From positions 3,162,001 to 3,226,000 of the forward strand of contig NC_046674.1 of NCBI RefSeq assembly GCF_003369915.1: a stretch of DNA of 64,000 bases, written 5' to 3'. The stretch comes from Drosophila miranda (taxonomy: Eukaryota; Arthropoda; Insecta; Diptera; Drosophilidae). The translations under genes were made by a program, and so were the position numbers. Under the pieces are notes generated by a model. That model had not been told where the DNA came from. It made no database searches and worked only from the letters and a program-made list of their open reading frames with translations. Below are positions 51,403 to 63,413 of this stretch, piece after piece. Numbering within the stretch: the first letter of the stretch is position 1; the number at the start of each line of letters is the position of its first letter.

Positions 51403-52115
51403 GTTGGCAGGGCCCGTGTTCCGTGCCGTGTTCTAGTAGTTGCTTAAGTAAATGTTTTCTCGCCTGGCGCCATGTCATTGTTTGCCAAAAGTGCTTTTAA
51501 CATTTACACCCACATACACATACTAATAGGAATAATGTAATTTTAATTGTATTTAGCCACTAGCGAAACTACATCTATGCACTATCTACCCATACCATAT
51601 ATAATCGGCCTAATATTAACACTTTAATATCGCTATCCGACTATTTGACTTTCTATGTATACCTTCGTGCATCTGTTGTCTACGTGTTTATCTGCCAATT
51701 AATTGCCAATATATACGATAATGCAAACGAAATCAGTTCAGTTCAAATGAGTTCAGGCAAAACATGTTCAAAATTCAAAACGAAACCACATCTAACCCTT
51801 AATATAGCCCGTAATATTTACAACTTTGGTTCTGTTCTACACTTTGTTGATATTTCAATGCAATTTATTACTGTGCACTAAACATGGTTTCTTTTACTGC
51901 CTGAGCATTAAAAATACAATATGTAGTCGTGAAAGATCCATGCAAGCCACTTTCTGTGTTCTGCAGTTGTGAATTCTATTCGTTGTAATCATATTTTTTT
52001 GATTTCCCCTTGTATATACGTACATGTGCGAGTCGTGTATGCAGTGGCATAAAATATGTGTATTTTTTTATTGTGTATTTTTTTTGTAAATTAATAAAAT
52101 AAAAATCATTATCTT
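51403..52115 (+). other. rhea: rhea 3' UTR
   Basis: AT-rich sequence after the stop with AATAAA at 52093-52098 as the best poly(A) signal. The end is inferred. Confidence 0.6.
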
Positions 52116-52275
52116 AACAATATCAAACATCGGACTCTGGACTCTCTGTTTCGCCGAGATATAACGTAAAGAAAACAATGAACTTGAATTATCCTTGATC
52201 CTTGAGAAGGACTATCAAATCAAGGATTTGATTCCGGGGTCACAAGAAGCCGTGGAATAGATTTGTTTCTTAAAC

Positions 52276-52440
52276 CTAACAACAACGAGATCTATATAGA
52301 GTTGCATAGCCCGCGTAGCCCCTCCCATGGTTTCCATAGTCAAAGTCCTTGTTGTCGATGGCCAGGTCGAAGGATGACGATGGCTTGTTATGTTCGGATC
52401 CTCCAAGGGTAATGGTTAATGATCCAACGTAATGGTAGTC
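52276..52440 (-). CDS. Orphan last exon, 54 codons, unknown protein
   Basis: On the minus strand the acceptor TATCTATTAG (AG at 52442-52441) opens a 54-codon frame that ends in TAG at 52278-52276. The peptide reads DYHYVGSLTITLGG first, then a part with FDLAIDNKDFDYG, then GYAGYATLYRSRCC. The codon pattern looks coding and ends cleanly at the acceptor, where an in-frame stop precedes it. No upstream exon is visible: a DINE-1 element starts about 65 bp upstream. A minus-strand AATAAA lies near 52067-52072. It may be the relic of a small gene cut by the element, or a live gene with a distant 5' exon. I do not recognise the family. Confidence 0.35.
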   Translation of the reverse strand, partial: DYHYVGSLTITLGGSEHNKPSSSFDLAIDNKDFDYGNHGRGYAGYATLYRSRCC

Positions 52441-52505
52441 CTAATAGATATCCATATTGTCTCGAAATTTTGTATTGTACAACTTATTGCCAACCAAATT
52501 GTTTT

Positions 52506-52789
52506 TATACCCGATACTAAAAAAGAGTATATTAGATATATTAGATTTGTGGTGTAAATGGATGTGTGTAACATCCAGAAGAACGCGTTTCCGACCCCAT
52601 AAAGTATATATATTCTTGGTCAGCATCAATAGCCGAGTCGATTGACCCATGTCTGCCAGTCCGTACGTTTTGTTTGACGCCTAGTTTATAAGAGGTAGAG
52701 CAAACAGAATCCCAGCATATTACCATATCTACTAAGTTGAAGAATTTGGTGTAGATCGGATCAATATAGCCAGCCGTCTTCAACGCGCT

Positions 52790-52824
<35 letters not shown>

Positions 52825-52885
52825 CTGAGTACAGGGTATAAATGTAAAACCGCGGCTCACAATGTTCCCGCTCGTTTCTGTTTTC
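52506..52885 (+). mobile_element. DINE-1/INE-1-like Helentron remnant, plus orientation
   Basis: Starts with TATACCCGATACT and has the hallmark core CGTTTCCGACCCCATAAAG, a TATATATTCTTGGTCAGCAT block and AATAGCCGAGTCGATTG. It contains a (CT)n tract at 52791-52820. It ends with the GGGTATAAATG and CTCACAATGTTCCCGCTCG tail. No ORF. It sits between the 3' ends of rhea and RecQ4. Confidence 0.85.
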
Positions 52886-52970
52886 TAGTCTCAGCTTGCA
52901 TCAATATATATGTTTAAGGGTATGTAAATAATGATTGGCAAAAAGCAAAAAGTATTTCTACATATTTTAG

Positions 52971-52976
52971 TTTATT
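52971..52976 (-). terminator. RecQ4: RecQ4 poly(A) signal
   Basis: AATAAA on the minus strand 111 nt past the RecQ4 stop codon (53089-53087). Confidence 0.65.
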
Positions 52977-53086
52977 TGAACAGACTTAAAAATTCCGCTT
53001 AGCTACACAGAAAGAGGATCAACCATATCAAACTATTCTTAAAAGGAACAAAGGTCTGCTTCGGCGCCGACAATGCAAATTTTGAC

Positions 53087-56000
53087 TCAAGTCCGCCGTT
53101 TGATAATCTCTTGATTGGCCAACTGGAGAATACGATTGAAGTCGACTTTCATGTGGGCGCGCCAGAACTTGCAACGTCCCCACATGACGGCCGGGTAATT
53201 TGGACTCGTGATGCCATGGAATATGCGGGCAATGTTTCGTCCAGTGAATGTGTTGTCGGGGTACATGTTGATCAGGGAATGAACATCATCAACGATGCTT
53301 TCATCCGGCACATTGCTGGGCTGTAATGAATATTGTATGTTATATTTCAGGAGTTTGCCCTAGGAAGATATGCATTTTCCTTACCTCGATTTCCAGTTCA
53401 AGATCCTGCGGATAGTCGTTGAGGAAGTAATTCCTCACAATGGCCTTCAGTTGTGTGCATCGGTCCTGGGGAAAGTCCGCACTACAGCAGTGGTGACACG
53501 AACTGTAGGCCACGGCAGCCAGGCCATGGGCTACGTACTGCAGCTGAATCAGCTGTGTCTTTTCCTGCTTGACGGAGCGCGTGTAGAGCGTATCCAGGGC
53601 ATTATCAATCTCCGTTTCGGTGAAGTCACCGGGCACCTTAATTCGGAAGCCCAAATCATAGAAACTGACAGTGATGGGCGAACGCTTTGGATATCCACCA
53701 ACTGCCAAAAGGGATGGGAGAGAATGATAGAAAGCTTTCATATTTAATCCTCACTGTTATTCTTACCTTTTATCCATTCCAGGTCCTTCAGCTGGTACTT
53801 GACCACACCGCTGTTCCACCCAATGCCGGCGGCAATATCCGTCACCGAAAACTCGATGATATTCGAGTCATCCTTGAAGGTCTTGCCCTTAATCTGCAGG
53901 GCAATGGCCATGGCCAGTGGCGGACACTCTTTGGCAGCATGCCTGCCAAAGGGGAGAATATAGAGGATTTCTTTCACTTCAAGATTGTCACACACTTACT
54001 TTAGATACTTTGGGCCGCCGTAGGAGATCACCTTGGCCATGATATACGCTGAGCTGAGGACATTTATGCACCAACGCGGCTCGAGTTCCATGTAGCAGAG
54101 CAGCGTTGATATATTCTCGGCGGGAATGTCCAGAGCTTCAACGGTCTTCTCCACAGAGAAGCCAATCTCATGCCCAGGACAGATGTGGTACCGGGTTCCG
54201 TCTGCTTCTATAGCTGTGGCTTGCGGTTCTGTTCCTTTCGGCAGTTGCTTCTCACAGCTGCAGGGTACAAAGATCTTTTGCAGCAGCTTCCTTATCACAT
54301 GGCGATCAATGGAATTGGCGTATACATGACGCCGCAGCTCGCCCTGGTCGCCGCCCCTCGCGTCCAGAAAGAGATGGCAGTGGGCATGCAAGCCATCGCG
54401 ACCAGCGCGTCCGATCTCCTGCACATAGCTCTCGAAATTGCGCGGCATATTGTAGTGGATAACAGCCCGAATGTCCGGCTTATTGATGCCCATGCCAAAG
54501 GCAATGGTGGCCACCACAATGCGCAGCTCATTCCCCATAAAGGCCTTCTGGATGGTGCGGCGCCGCGAGGCGGGCATTCCCGCATGGTACGGCTCGGCCT
54601 GCCAGTTCACACGCTTGCGCTTCTTCCCCTGTTCCTGGGCTCCACCTGGTTTCCTGCGATCCTGCACACAGGTGCGTATGAAACCGGCAATCCGCTCACA
54701 CTCATCACGACGCGTGCAGTAGATGATGATCGACTGGCAGGACTCGAATCTGAAAGGATGTATAAGGGTTGGCTCGTAATGTTTAGAGAATGGATAATCG
54801 ATTGAATACCTCTCACTGTTGAGCAGTTGCAGCAGTGCTGCATCGCGATTTTCATCCTTGGACACGGACAGGACCAGATTATCTGGCAAGGGAGTGTCAC
54901 TAATGATGCCCCGCTCCCCATCCGTGATGCCCAAGTGATTGATGATGCTCACCCTCGTGGGCAGCGTGGCCGTCGCTGTGAGACCCAACACTGTCTGCAC
55001 GCCAAGATTCTTCTTCAAGACCTTGCAGATCATCAGGTAGCTGGGTCGAAAATTATGGCTCCACTGGGACACGCAATGTGCCTCGTCGATGCACGCAAAG
55101 GCAATGGGCGGCAGCTTACGCAGAATGGCCCCAAACCCTGTGGCACGCTCCCCCGACACAACGGCCTCGGGCGACACCAGGAGAATGTCAATCTCTCCGT
55201 TGGCAATCATCTCCTGCACCTTGATGCGCTGCTGGGGCGTCTGGTTGGTGTGCAGGCAGTGGGCGCGAAGAAACTGCGGCACCCCCGTCACCTGATCCTC
55301 CATCAGCGACACCAGCGGCGAGATGACCAGCGTGATGGCACCCCTCTGCCGATTGTACAGATACGCGGGCAATTGGTAGCACAACGACTTGCCACTGCCA
55401 GTGCTTAGGGTGACCAAAGAGGAGAGTCCAGAGAGTGTGCGCATAACGGCACGATCCTGACCTAAGAATCATGATCAATCAAATAGGCATGAAATGACTG
55501 CTGATTGCTCCACTATAGCTTACCTTTACGAAAGTTGCTGTGGCCAAACATGTGTAGGGCTTCCAGTACCTCTGGTGTTGCAGCCTGAACACTGCCGTCG
55601 GGCAAAAGATCGTACAATGGCTGCACTCCGCCATGCTGGCTGCGACTGGAGCCCCCAGTCGTCGAAGTGGAGGCGCCATCCAGGCCAGCCTGTTTGAGGA
55701 ACTCTTCGGGTATCTTGTGCCCCACGTAGGTCTTAATGGGTGAGATCGGAGCCTCAGCCTGCGAAGCTTCCACAGCAGCATCTAAGGCCTCAAAATCAAT
55801 ATCCGGATCATCGCTAGACCAGTCTGGCTCTGGTCGAGGCTGCCTCTCCCCATCGCTGTGGCTCTCGTCACTCTCATCCGAATCCTCCACCTCGTCTATT
55901 TGTAGAATGGCCGCATTGGCCGCGTGGGGCAGTCGCTCAATGTTGCGACTGTGGGCCACCAGGGCGCCCTGCGAGGCCATTTCCTGGGCCTCGGCCAGCG

Positions 56001-58138
56001 TGGGAAACGGCGAGGGATCCTCTTCCAACTGAGCGGAAAGCGGTAGCAGACTGTCGCCCTTCATCTTGCACTGCTGGGCAAAGTGTCCGACGCCACCGCA
56101 CTGGAAGCAGGTGAGCACTCCACCATCACAGCCACCCATGTCCATGTCCGGGCCAGTCAATGCTGCTATGTGCTTCTTGTGCCTCCATTGCTGCTTCTTG
56201 TATTTGGTAAAATTCACCGATTTTTTACCTCTCACAAATTTCTTTTTCTGTATGTTGATGGTTACAAAGTTCTCGTTCAGTTTGCCCGAGGCCACACGCT
56301 CCTCTAGCTTCTTTCTGGCTGCAGCTCGCTTCTCATTCACTGGGAAGTTGCCTCCTCCTCCGGCCATTGTAGGCGTGGCAAAGGTACTTATATAGCGCTG
56401 GGCTGTTTTGTCTACCAGTTCCAGTTCCCGGGGATTGATGCGTGGCACGGAGGTTACATCGCCCGCCTCCAGAGCAAGCATATATTTGAGATCTTCTGGA
56501 TTCAGGGGCTGGCTCTGTTCTTCTTCCTCTTGTTCGGGCACTGACTCTGCAGGTGGAGGAGCTTTCTTTGATTTGGTCTTCTTCTCAGCCATTGGCTTTT
56601 TCTCTGCCTTCGGCTTCTTCTCTGCTTTTGGCTTCTTCTCTGCTTTTAGCTGCTTTTCTGCCTTTGGCTTCTTTTCTGCTTTGGGCTTCTGGGTAGTTTG
56701 TCTTTTGCCAGCTGCTTGCTTACGCTTTGCGTTGCCTTTCTTTACTCCATCCGGCTCGTAGGTGGCATCTTGTTCTTCATCATCCGCAGAGAAGTCATTG
56801 AGCATGGTCTCTTCTCCGGGGTCCGGTAAGGACATTTCCATCGGTTCCGAGCTTGCTTCTGCTTCTGCTTCGTGTACCTCTGGCTCTACCTCAGGAACAA
56901 CCTTTCGTCGCTTGGCTAATTGTCGATACTCCTGCTGTTCTGGCTCTTCGTCACTTTCGGCCACAACAGAGTCGGAATCGCTGTCCGCTTCCTGCTCAAC
57001 AGATGGTAACGCCACCACGTCAGTGTCTGCCACTTGCTTTGGCTCTGCCTTCACTTCAGGCTGCTGCTGGTGCTCTTCCAAACTCCTGCTTTGCCTTAGC
57101 ATGCTCAGATCGATGTTCGCCAGGCCGTAGTTGACTTTCGTGGGCAAATGATCGGCATTGTTATTGGGCTCTAGCTCTGGGCTGTGCATATCAGCGTCAA
57201 GAGTGTTTTCCTTAGTGTTCCTCTGCAGCCAGCCTTCGTCCACCTGTGTCTTGATGGCATCTTTGGGCTGATCCGTGGCTAGATGTGGATTGACAATCAT
57301 GGCCAACTCTTTCTCTTTGTATTCCTGCGCCTTGCGTATGAGAATCGTCTCAAAGTCGGGCAGCTCTTCGGCGAGGTCGTCGTGCCCTGGCCGACTACCA
57401 GATGAGACAGAGGCGCCCACATTGGAGGAACAGCGTGAGAGTGGCTTGCGGGGATTGCGCTTGGCAAAGCCGCGTGTGGATTGAAATAGTTTGGCGCTAA
57501 GGCTGGGCTTTAAGCTGGCCGCCTGCTGTTTTGGCTGAGCAGAACCGTGTGGTATTGAAGAGCCCAATGGCTCTGGCTGCTGCTTCTTGCTTACATCTGT
57601 GCCCCAGGCATTTTGATTGAGCTGCAGCTCTTCCACGGCTTCGAATTTCCTTATGACATGATTTTCATCACGATTTACGAGATTGGTTAGGGCCTGTGGA
57701 TTTTGCAACTCCTCAAGATTGGAGAATCCTCCACTCTGCGCTTGCTGACTCACAATCGATGATATATCCATCGGTAGTTGGGGTGCGTTCTGCATGCTGA
57801 TATCGCTGTCCAGCAGGGTGACACCCAGCTCACTTGCCTGCGACATTTCCAGTACGTCGAACCCATCCTCGCTGAGCACGTCGTTGAGGGTCTCCTCCAG
57901 AAATGAAGTCTTGAGCTTGTAATACATCTTGTAGGAGTCGCGGATGTCCTGGCCGGCCTCGCGTATGTCGTACTGTCCGCAAACAAATAAACAAAGTGCA
58001 GATTCTATGCGTGCTGCACTCAAATTTCAATCTCACCTTGGAGGGCACACGGCCATGCTTCTTCTTAAAGTCCCTCTCCCATAACTTGACGCGCAGCTTG
58101 TACTTTTCATATTTTTGCTTAAAGATTGGATCGTCCAT
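53087..58138 (-). CDS. RecQ4: RecQ4 helicase, 7 exons, 1559 aa
   Basis: Exons, 5' to 3': 58138-58037, 57972-55524, 55461-54810, 54749-54000, 53942-53767, 53701-53385, 53320-53087; all phases agree. RecQ4 is a 3'-5' DNA helicase needed for replication initiation and repair. The N-terminus (about 1-60, KLWERDFKKKHGRVPSK) is the Sld2-like part that defines this family and occurs in human RECQL4. A Lys/Ala/Glu repeat lies at about 460-498. A CCHC zinc knuckle (CFQCGGVGHFAQQC) is near 657-670. The helicase core has Walker A TGSGKS (871-876), DEAH (976-979) and GRAGRDG. The C-terminal region with cysteines matches the RECQL4 type rather than the BLM/WRN RQC-HRDC type. The length is near the 1579 aa recalled for D. 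melanogaster. Start is the first ATG that gives the conserved N-terminus. Confidence 0.95.
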
Positions 58139-58399
58139 GGTTAACAATACAAATTAAAACATCAACAAATGCTGCGGCAGCAACACGTCCAGAACGAATA
58201 CACCTACAAAATGCATATATACAATGAGAGCGAGTGAGATGCGAGATGCCTGCCACTCCAGCTAGAGCAGCAAGCCCCGCTCAGTTTACGGTTTACGGTT
58301 AAAGCCAGCACTTACAAATTGCGAAGAAAACGTGTGAAGTGTGGTCAATAAAGGAGAGCGTGGAGCGAGGAGCGAAGGTGAGCGCGCGAGAATTTTGGG

Positions 58400-58475
58400 G
58401 GCCGATAAAATATACCGTCCGATCCTCAGAAATATACGAAAATATACCGTTTCATTTTAAAAATATACCGTAAGT
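58400..58475 (-). promoter_or_regulatory. RecQ4: RecQ4 promoter region: three motif-6 words
   Basis: On the minus strand CGGTATATTTT-like words occur three times within about 65 bp (near 58407-58417, 58439-58449 and 58460-58470), about 270-330 bp upstream of the start codon. A GTGTGACCA (minus-strand motif 1 core) lies at 58789-58797. This fits a motif 1/6 housekeeping promoter; the start site is inferred. Confidence 0.5.
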
Positions 58476-59040
58476 ATACTGACGAATTCAAATTATATTA
58501 TGCATCTTCCTCGTTTTAGATATTCCTTAACCGATTTGAAGAGAGCGAGAGGGCCAAAAACTCTCAATTAGGCCCTCAAGAGCGCCAATCGAAATTGTTG
58601 GAAAGCAAAAAAAAAATATATATATACCATTGTTCTCAAATACACCTTTTAAAATTAAATTTCATAGATGAAATTGATCAAATATATATACCGCTATACC
58701 GTCTGCTCAATTTTGACCGGAAGACCATTCCTGCCCGAATTGGAGACGAAAAGCCGAATCATTTTTTCGTCGCACGAGAGAGCAGCAGTGTGACCATACA
58801 GTATACAATACAGCGCGCGCTGCAAGACCGATCAGCTGTTTCAGTGCTGCCAGACTGTAGTATAAAGAACGACAATTTAGGTCTATTATACTCTAGTGGG
58901 TCTGTAGTGAAGCTCTGCCAGACTGTAGAATTAAGCGGGACAATTTAAACTCATTAATAAACTTATTAGCATATTTGACAAAACAATCATACGCTATGCA
59001 TTCCATAATTTAAATTGTTACTAATACGCATATTATTCTT
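58476..59040. other. Spacer between RecQ4 and Nmt
   Basis: AT-rich with no gene. Contains TATATACC words near 58618-58700, the motif-1 core at 58789 and a two-copy 68-bp tandem duplication at 58847-58947. Confidence 0.5.
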
Positions 59041-59048
59041 GTGTTGTT

Positions 59049-59054
59049 TTTATT
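59049..59054 (-). terminator. Nmt: Nmt poly(A) signal
   Basis: AATAAA on the minus strand, about 260 nt past the Nmt stop codon. Confidence 0.55.
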
Positions 59055-59311
59055 CGTACAAAATATTCAAGCCTGGCAATTGCCAAATGCATTTTTCATA
59101 AACAAATTTTTGTAAAGAACTTTTCGTCTTGGAAAATCGCCTGTGTAGAGAAAAGCTAAGTAAAGAAGCGCCCGCCCGCACGTGATTAAAGAAAAGTTAG
59201 ACTTTCAGCACAGCTGGCGGGGTGTGGGGAATTTGGTCAACGTGATTCGAACGGGGCGAGAATGTAGAAAAGACTGGTCTGGTGTGAGAAAGTGCGAGTG
59301 GTAGAGTCTTC

Positions 59312-60877
59312 TTACATGAGAATCAGGGCAATTTCCTCCGGCTGCATGGCCGGGCAACGCCAGTTATACAAATAGTATTGCAGGTTTCCGTCGCCGGCCC
59401 CGAACTTCAATGGTGTAAAGTACTTTTTGTTTTCCATCAGATCTAGGGCGTTGTAGACATCCATTTGAACATTACGGGCCGATATCAATGCATCGTTCAT
59501 CAGGTCCAGCCAAGGGGTTTTGGTCGAAACGTTGTAGAATGAATATGCGGCCCGGACAGCCTTGTGGACCGGATGGTGCATCACAGAGGATGGCAGACAA
59601 TAGTAGCTGGTCAGATCGGTGATGTTTCCCTTCTCATCAGCCACCACAAAGCAATCGATGATGCCCTCCCGGGGAGTGAACCAGTGACGGAACTCCTCTT
59701 TGCTGAATACTGGGGAGAGTGAGAATTTCTTCAGATAGTCCTCGAGCAGCTTATGGGCCTTGTCCATATCCTTGGCCGTGATGCGACGATATCCCTTGGT
59801 CTTAGTTTGATCTGGCAGTTTGTAGAGCTTCACAGTGCGCTGCATGGTCATGTTGCGGGCCAAGTGCGAGAAGCGCACATCCACCAGTTTCTTGGGATTC
59901 AGCGAACGGTGCCAGTACCGACAGGTGGCCACCGGAGTAGGCAAGACCACTCCGGCAGTATAGGCAGCTTGGAAAATACCCGTAATGTTGACGCGTCGCG
60001 TTATTTCACGTATCAAGACCGGGGCGACACGTTTGCTTCGCAATTTCTTGTGCACGCACAAGAAGTTAATGTCGACGACTTTTAAGACTTTGTCGTAGGC
60101 CTTGAGTTTGCTCGGAATGGCTGAGATGAAACCCACAAGCTTGCCGGATTTCTCAACGCGCACACCGACATGCCATTCTCTTTTCCAGCCAGGTGGCTGC
60201 AGCGACCATTTGAGGAACTCTGGTTGATAGTCGAATCGGAACATGGCGTCATCGTCCTCAACATAGTTCTCGTTCAACAGAGTATACAGTTCCTTCAGGT
60301 CATTGGTGTCGTTGAGATCCAATGTGACCCACTTGAAACCGCCGGGCAAAGTGTACGGTTCGGCTCGAATTGTGGCGACCTCCTTGTTCGGCTCAATACA
60401 CTCATTGGTGGTCACTTGCTCATCCAGCTTTGTCACTGGCTGTGTGGACCAAAAGGCAAACTTTTTCGCCTGCCGGCTAGCCACCACATCAGAGACAGCC
60501 TGGAGTAAGGCCTGCTGCTTGCCTGAAAGGGAATCGGATGTATTGATTCTAATATATCTTAGGCATGCTATGCTCCTCCCACCGCGAAATATGATTCCTG
60601 ACCAAACCTAACCTCATTTTTGTAATTTTAAGGATGGTCTGTTTTCGGTGTGGGAGTGGGAGTGGTAAAGCTTACTTGCAGCCGCCGCAGAGGTAGCGCC
60701 ATTTGTGGTCTCCTGCGCCAAAGCCTCATTCTCGTTCTCAGAGTCGTGCATTTTTAAGCCGGCAATGACTTTTTCTAGCATTTCCTCCGATGCTGCCGTC
60801 ACTTCTTTGACCGCCTGCGTAAGGTCCTGTGCAGCATTTTCGTCCACATCGGATGAGGCTGGCTTGTTGTTAGGCAT
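59312..60877 (-). CDS. Nmt: Glycylpeptide N-tetradecanoyltransferase, 2 exons, 470 aa
   Basis: Exons 60877-60676 and 60522-59312 (minus) join in phase 1. The enzyme moves myristate from myristoyl-CoA to the N-terminal glycine of cytosolic proteins. Residues 1-68 are acidic, low-complexity and poorly conserved, as in other animal NMTs. The catalytic body follows with family blocks FAFWSTQPV, the substrate loop [42 protein letters not shown] (conserved acyl-CoA-binding region) and YYCLPSS. It ends ALILM; in NMTs the C-terminal carboxylate takes part in catalysis, so an intact end matters. Length is near the 472 aa recalled for D. melanogaster. The start chosen is the [10 protein letters not shown] methionine. 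The gene is divergent from Uxs. Confidence 0.96.
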
Positions 60878-61202
60878 GTTCAGCACTTCTTAATTGTTGA
60901 TTGTGTAAATATTTTAACAAAATATAAAATTGCAATGAATCGCAAAAACTACAAGCAGCTGACTCAAAAATACTAAAAGTATTTTATACACTTAGTTGGT
61001 ATTTGTTTTGGGGCTGAAAGTCATTTCCTAGCCCTGCAAATACTTTCAGTAACAAATCTATCGATATCGTTTCGGGGCCTGATACCATTGTCTAAATTGT
61101 TAATATAGTTTTATAGTTTAAGAATGCAATGTGGCGATTTCAATCGTTGATAAGCATTGGGAAGCAGTCCAGTTCTCACAAAGCAAGCCAAACGTCATCG
61201 TC
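60878..61202. promoter_or_regulatory. Shared divergent promoter of Nmt and Uxs
   Basis: The 325-bp spacer between the two start codons has a perfect DRE (TATCGATA) at 61059-61066 and TACTAAAAGTA words near 60970. One DREF site may serve both genes. Both are constitutive enzymes, which fits. Confidence 0.55.
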
Positions 61203-62825
61203 ATGATGATGACGGCAACAAAGAAGCGCCTAAAAATAGTCGCCGCAGCATCGTTCTCCTTGCTGCTGGTGGTCTACTTGTACAGAGCGATCAGTGCCTC
61301 CACCGTGGGAATGCCTGCTGGTGTGGGGGTGGTGGGACGGCTGTCCGGACCCATTGAGGAGGAGCAGCAGGGCCAGTGGCCACCCACGGAAGATGCTATA
61401 CAAAGAAGCCTGCAGAATGCCTACGATGCCCACAATTCCCTTATCAAAGAGCAGCGTGCGGAGCTGCAGCGCACCAAAGAGCAATTGGCCCAGTTAGAGG
61501 AGCAAATCCGTTCGCTCCAGACCAGCACGCCTCGCAAATATCCCAAAGTCAAATACCTTAACTACAAGAATCGCAAAAGAATCCTCATCACCGGAGGAGC
61601 AGGCTTTGTGGGCTCCCATCTCGTTGATGATCTGATGATCCAGGGTCACGAAGTAATTGTGGTGGACAATTTTTTCACCGGTCGCAAGCGCAATGTGGCC
61701 CACTGGCTGGGACACGAGAACTTTGAGCTCATCCACCATGACATTGTTAATCCGCTGTTCATTGAAATTGACGAGATCTATCACCTGGCCTCGCCGGCCT
61801 CCCCACCGCACTACATGTATAATCCGGTGAAAACCATCAAGACAAACACCATGGGCACCATTAACGTACTGGGCCTAGCGAAGCGAGTGATGGCCAAGGT
61901 TCTGATTGCCAGCACCTCGGAAGTGTACGGCGATCCGACAGTTCATCCGCAGCCGGAGACTTATTGGGGCCACGTGAATCCAATTGGACCACGAGCCTGC
62001 TATGACGAGGGAAAGCGTGTCTCCGAGACCCTGAGCTATGCGTATGCCAAACAGGTACGTGAATGTTCGTAAATCGATTCGACGTCACTTGCATTTCTGG
62101 CTCGCATCCAGAAACTAAGCAGTATTTTCCTGATTTGATCTGCATTCAAGCATTAAACGATTTCAATTGGAATGCTGTGAATGCTGAATCAGCCAGCGGC
62201 CAGCCACTAATTGGCGTGCAAAGTTTCACGTTCCGCATGGGGGCAGTTCGTCATGATATAAGATTTCTATACCATCGCTCACCAAGCTGTTGTTTCTGTT
62301 TACCCGCAGGAAAAAGTCCAAGTTCGCGTGGCCCGTATCTTCAATACGTACGGACCGAGGATGCACATGAACGATGGCCGTGTGGTGTCCAATTTCATCC
62401 TACAGGCTCTGCGCAACGAGACCATCACTGTCTATGGCAATGGCCGGCAGACGCGCTCCTTCCAGTACGTTTCGGATCTGGTTGATGGGATGATAGCACT
62501 AATGGCATCCAACTACACTCAGCCGGTGAACCTGGGCAATCCCGTGGAGCAGAGCATCGAGGAGTTTGCCCAAATCATCAAGCAATTGGTGGGCGGACCG
62601 AGTCCGATTAAGCAGACCAAAGCCGTGGAGGATGATCCCCAGCGACGCAAACCGGACATTACGCGGGCCAGACACTATCTGAAGTGGGAGCCAAAGGTTC
62701 CGCTCGAAAGGGGTCTGCGGCAGACAATCTCCTACTTTCGCAACGAACTGGCGCGCAGCGACCGGTTCCAAGAGAGCTCCAACAAGTACTTCGATTCGCC
62801 CGACTTGCAGCGAAGTCGCCCCTAA
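61203..62825 (+). CDS. Uxs: UDP-glucuronate decarboxylase (UDP-xylose synthase), 2 exons, 455 aa
   Basis: Exons 61203-62054 and 62310-62825 join in phase 0. The Golgi enzyme converts UDP-glucuronate to UDP-xylose, the donor that starts glycosaminoglycan chains. It is a type II membrane protein: a short basic cytosolic tail (TATKKRLK), a membrane anchor about 12-29, then a coiled-coil stem about 70-108. The extended SDR fold has the NAD motif GGAGFVG (131-137), the catalytic TSSE-type block STSEVYGDP (237 on) and YDEGK (267-271). Three ATGs stand in tandem at 61203, 61206 and 61209; the first was chosen. The length exceeds human UXS1 (420 aa), mainly in the stem. Two short upstream ORFs precede it (61124-61150 and 61129-61206). 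Confidence 0.95.
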
Positions 62826-63413
62826 ATATAGACCTATATGTAGTGTAAATTCGTGTGTGCCTGTATGCCAAACCCAAAATACCATTGGAGTTGGTAACGC
62901 AACGTCTCTAGTCTGCAAAAAAATGTAAATATGACCATCGATATAGCACTAATTGTAAGCCTCTTAAGCCATAAGCTCATGGATTGGATCAGATTGGTGG
63001 GGGAATGGGGATCCAAAATCCATACATAACAAAAGGAATTAGATTTAAGAAGCTACAGGAACGGAAGCAGCGTAATCCTTGGCTTTCTAAATCCTATCTC
63101 TTGCCCTGTATGCATTCCTTTTTGGAAGGTATTTGCATCGTTCTAGAAATTCTAGTGTAAAACCACACCACCATTCTAGGTTTAAGTAGGGTGTTGTAAA
63201 CCATTAAAAAAAAGATCGTTTTTCTTTTCAATCTAATCATACCCGGACAAGTACTTTACTAACTATTGTATGTACAATTACAATGCTTACTCTAGGGCTT
63301 AAACACACACTAGGCACACTAGTATACAAGGAGTACGTCCAACCTTATGACTATATTTGCACCCAGACTTATCAACTAGATCAACTAGACTTCTACTTCT
63401 ATTTTTGTTTCTT
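62826..63413. other. Convergent 3' region of Uxs and ERR
   Basis: AT-rich 3' UTR sequence. ATTAAA at 63203-63208 is a possible Uxs poly(A) signal. No other gene is seen. Confidence 0.5.
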
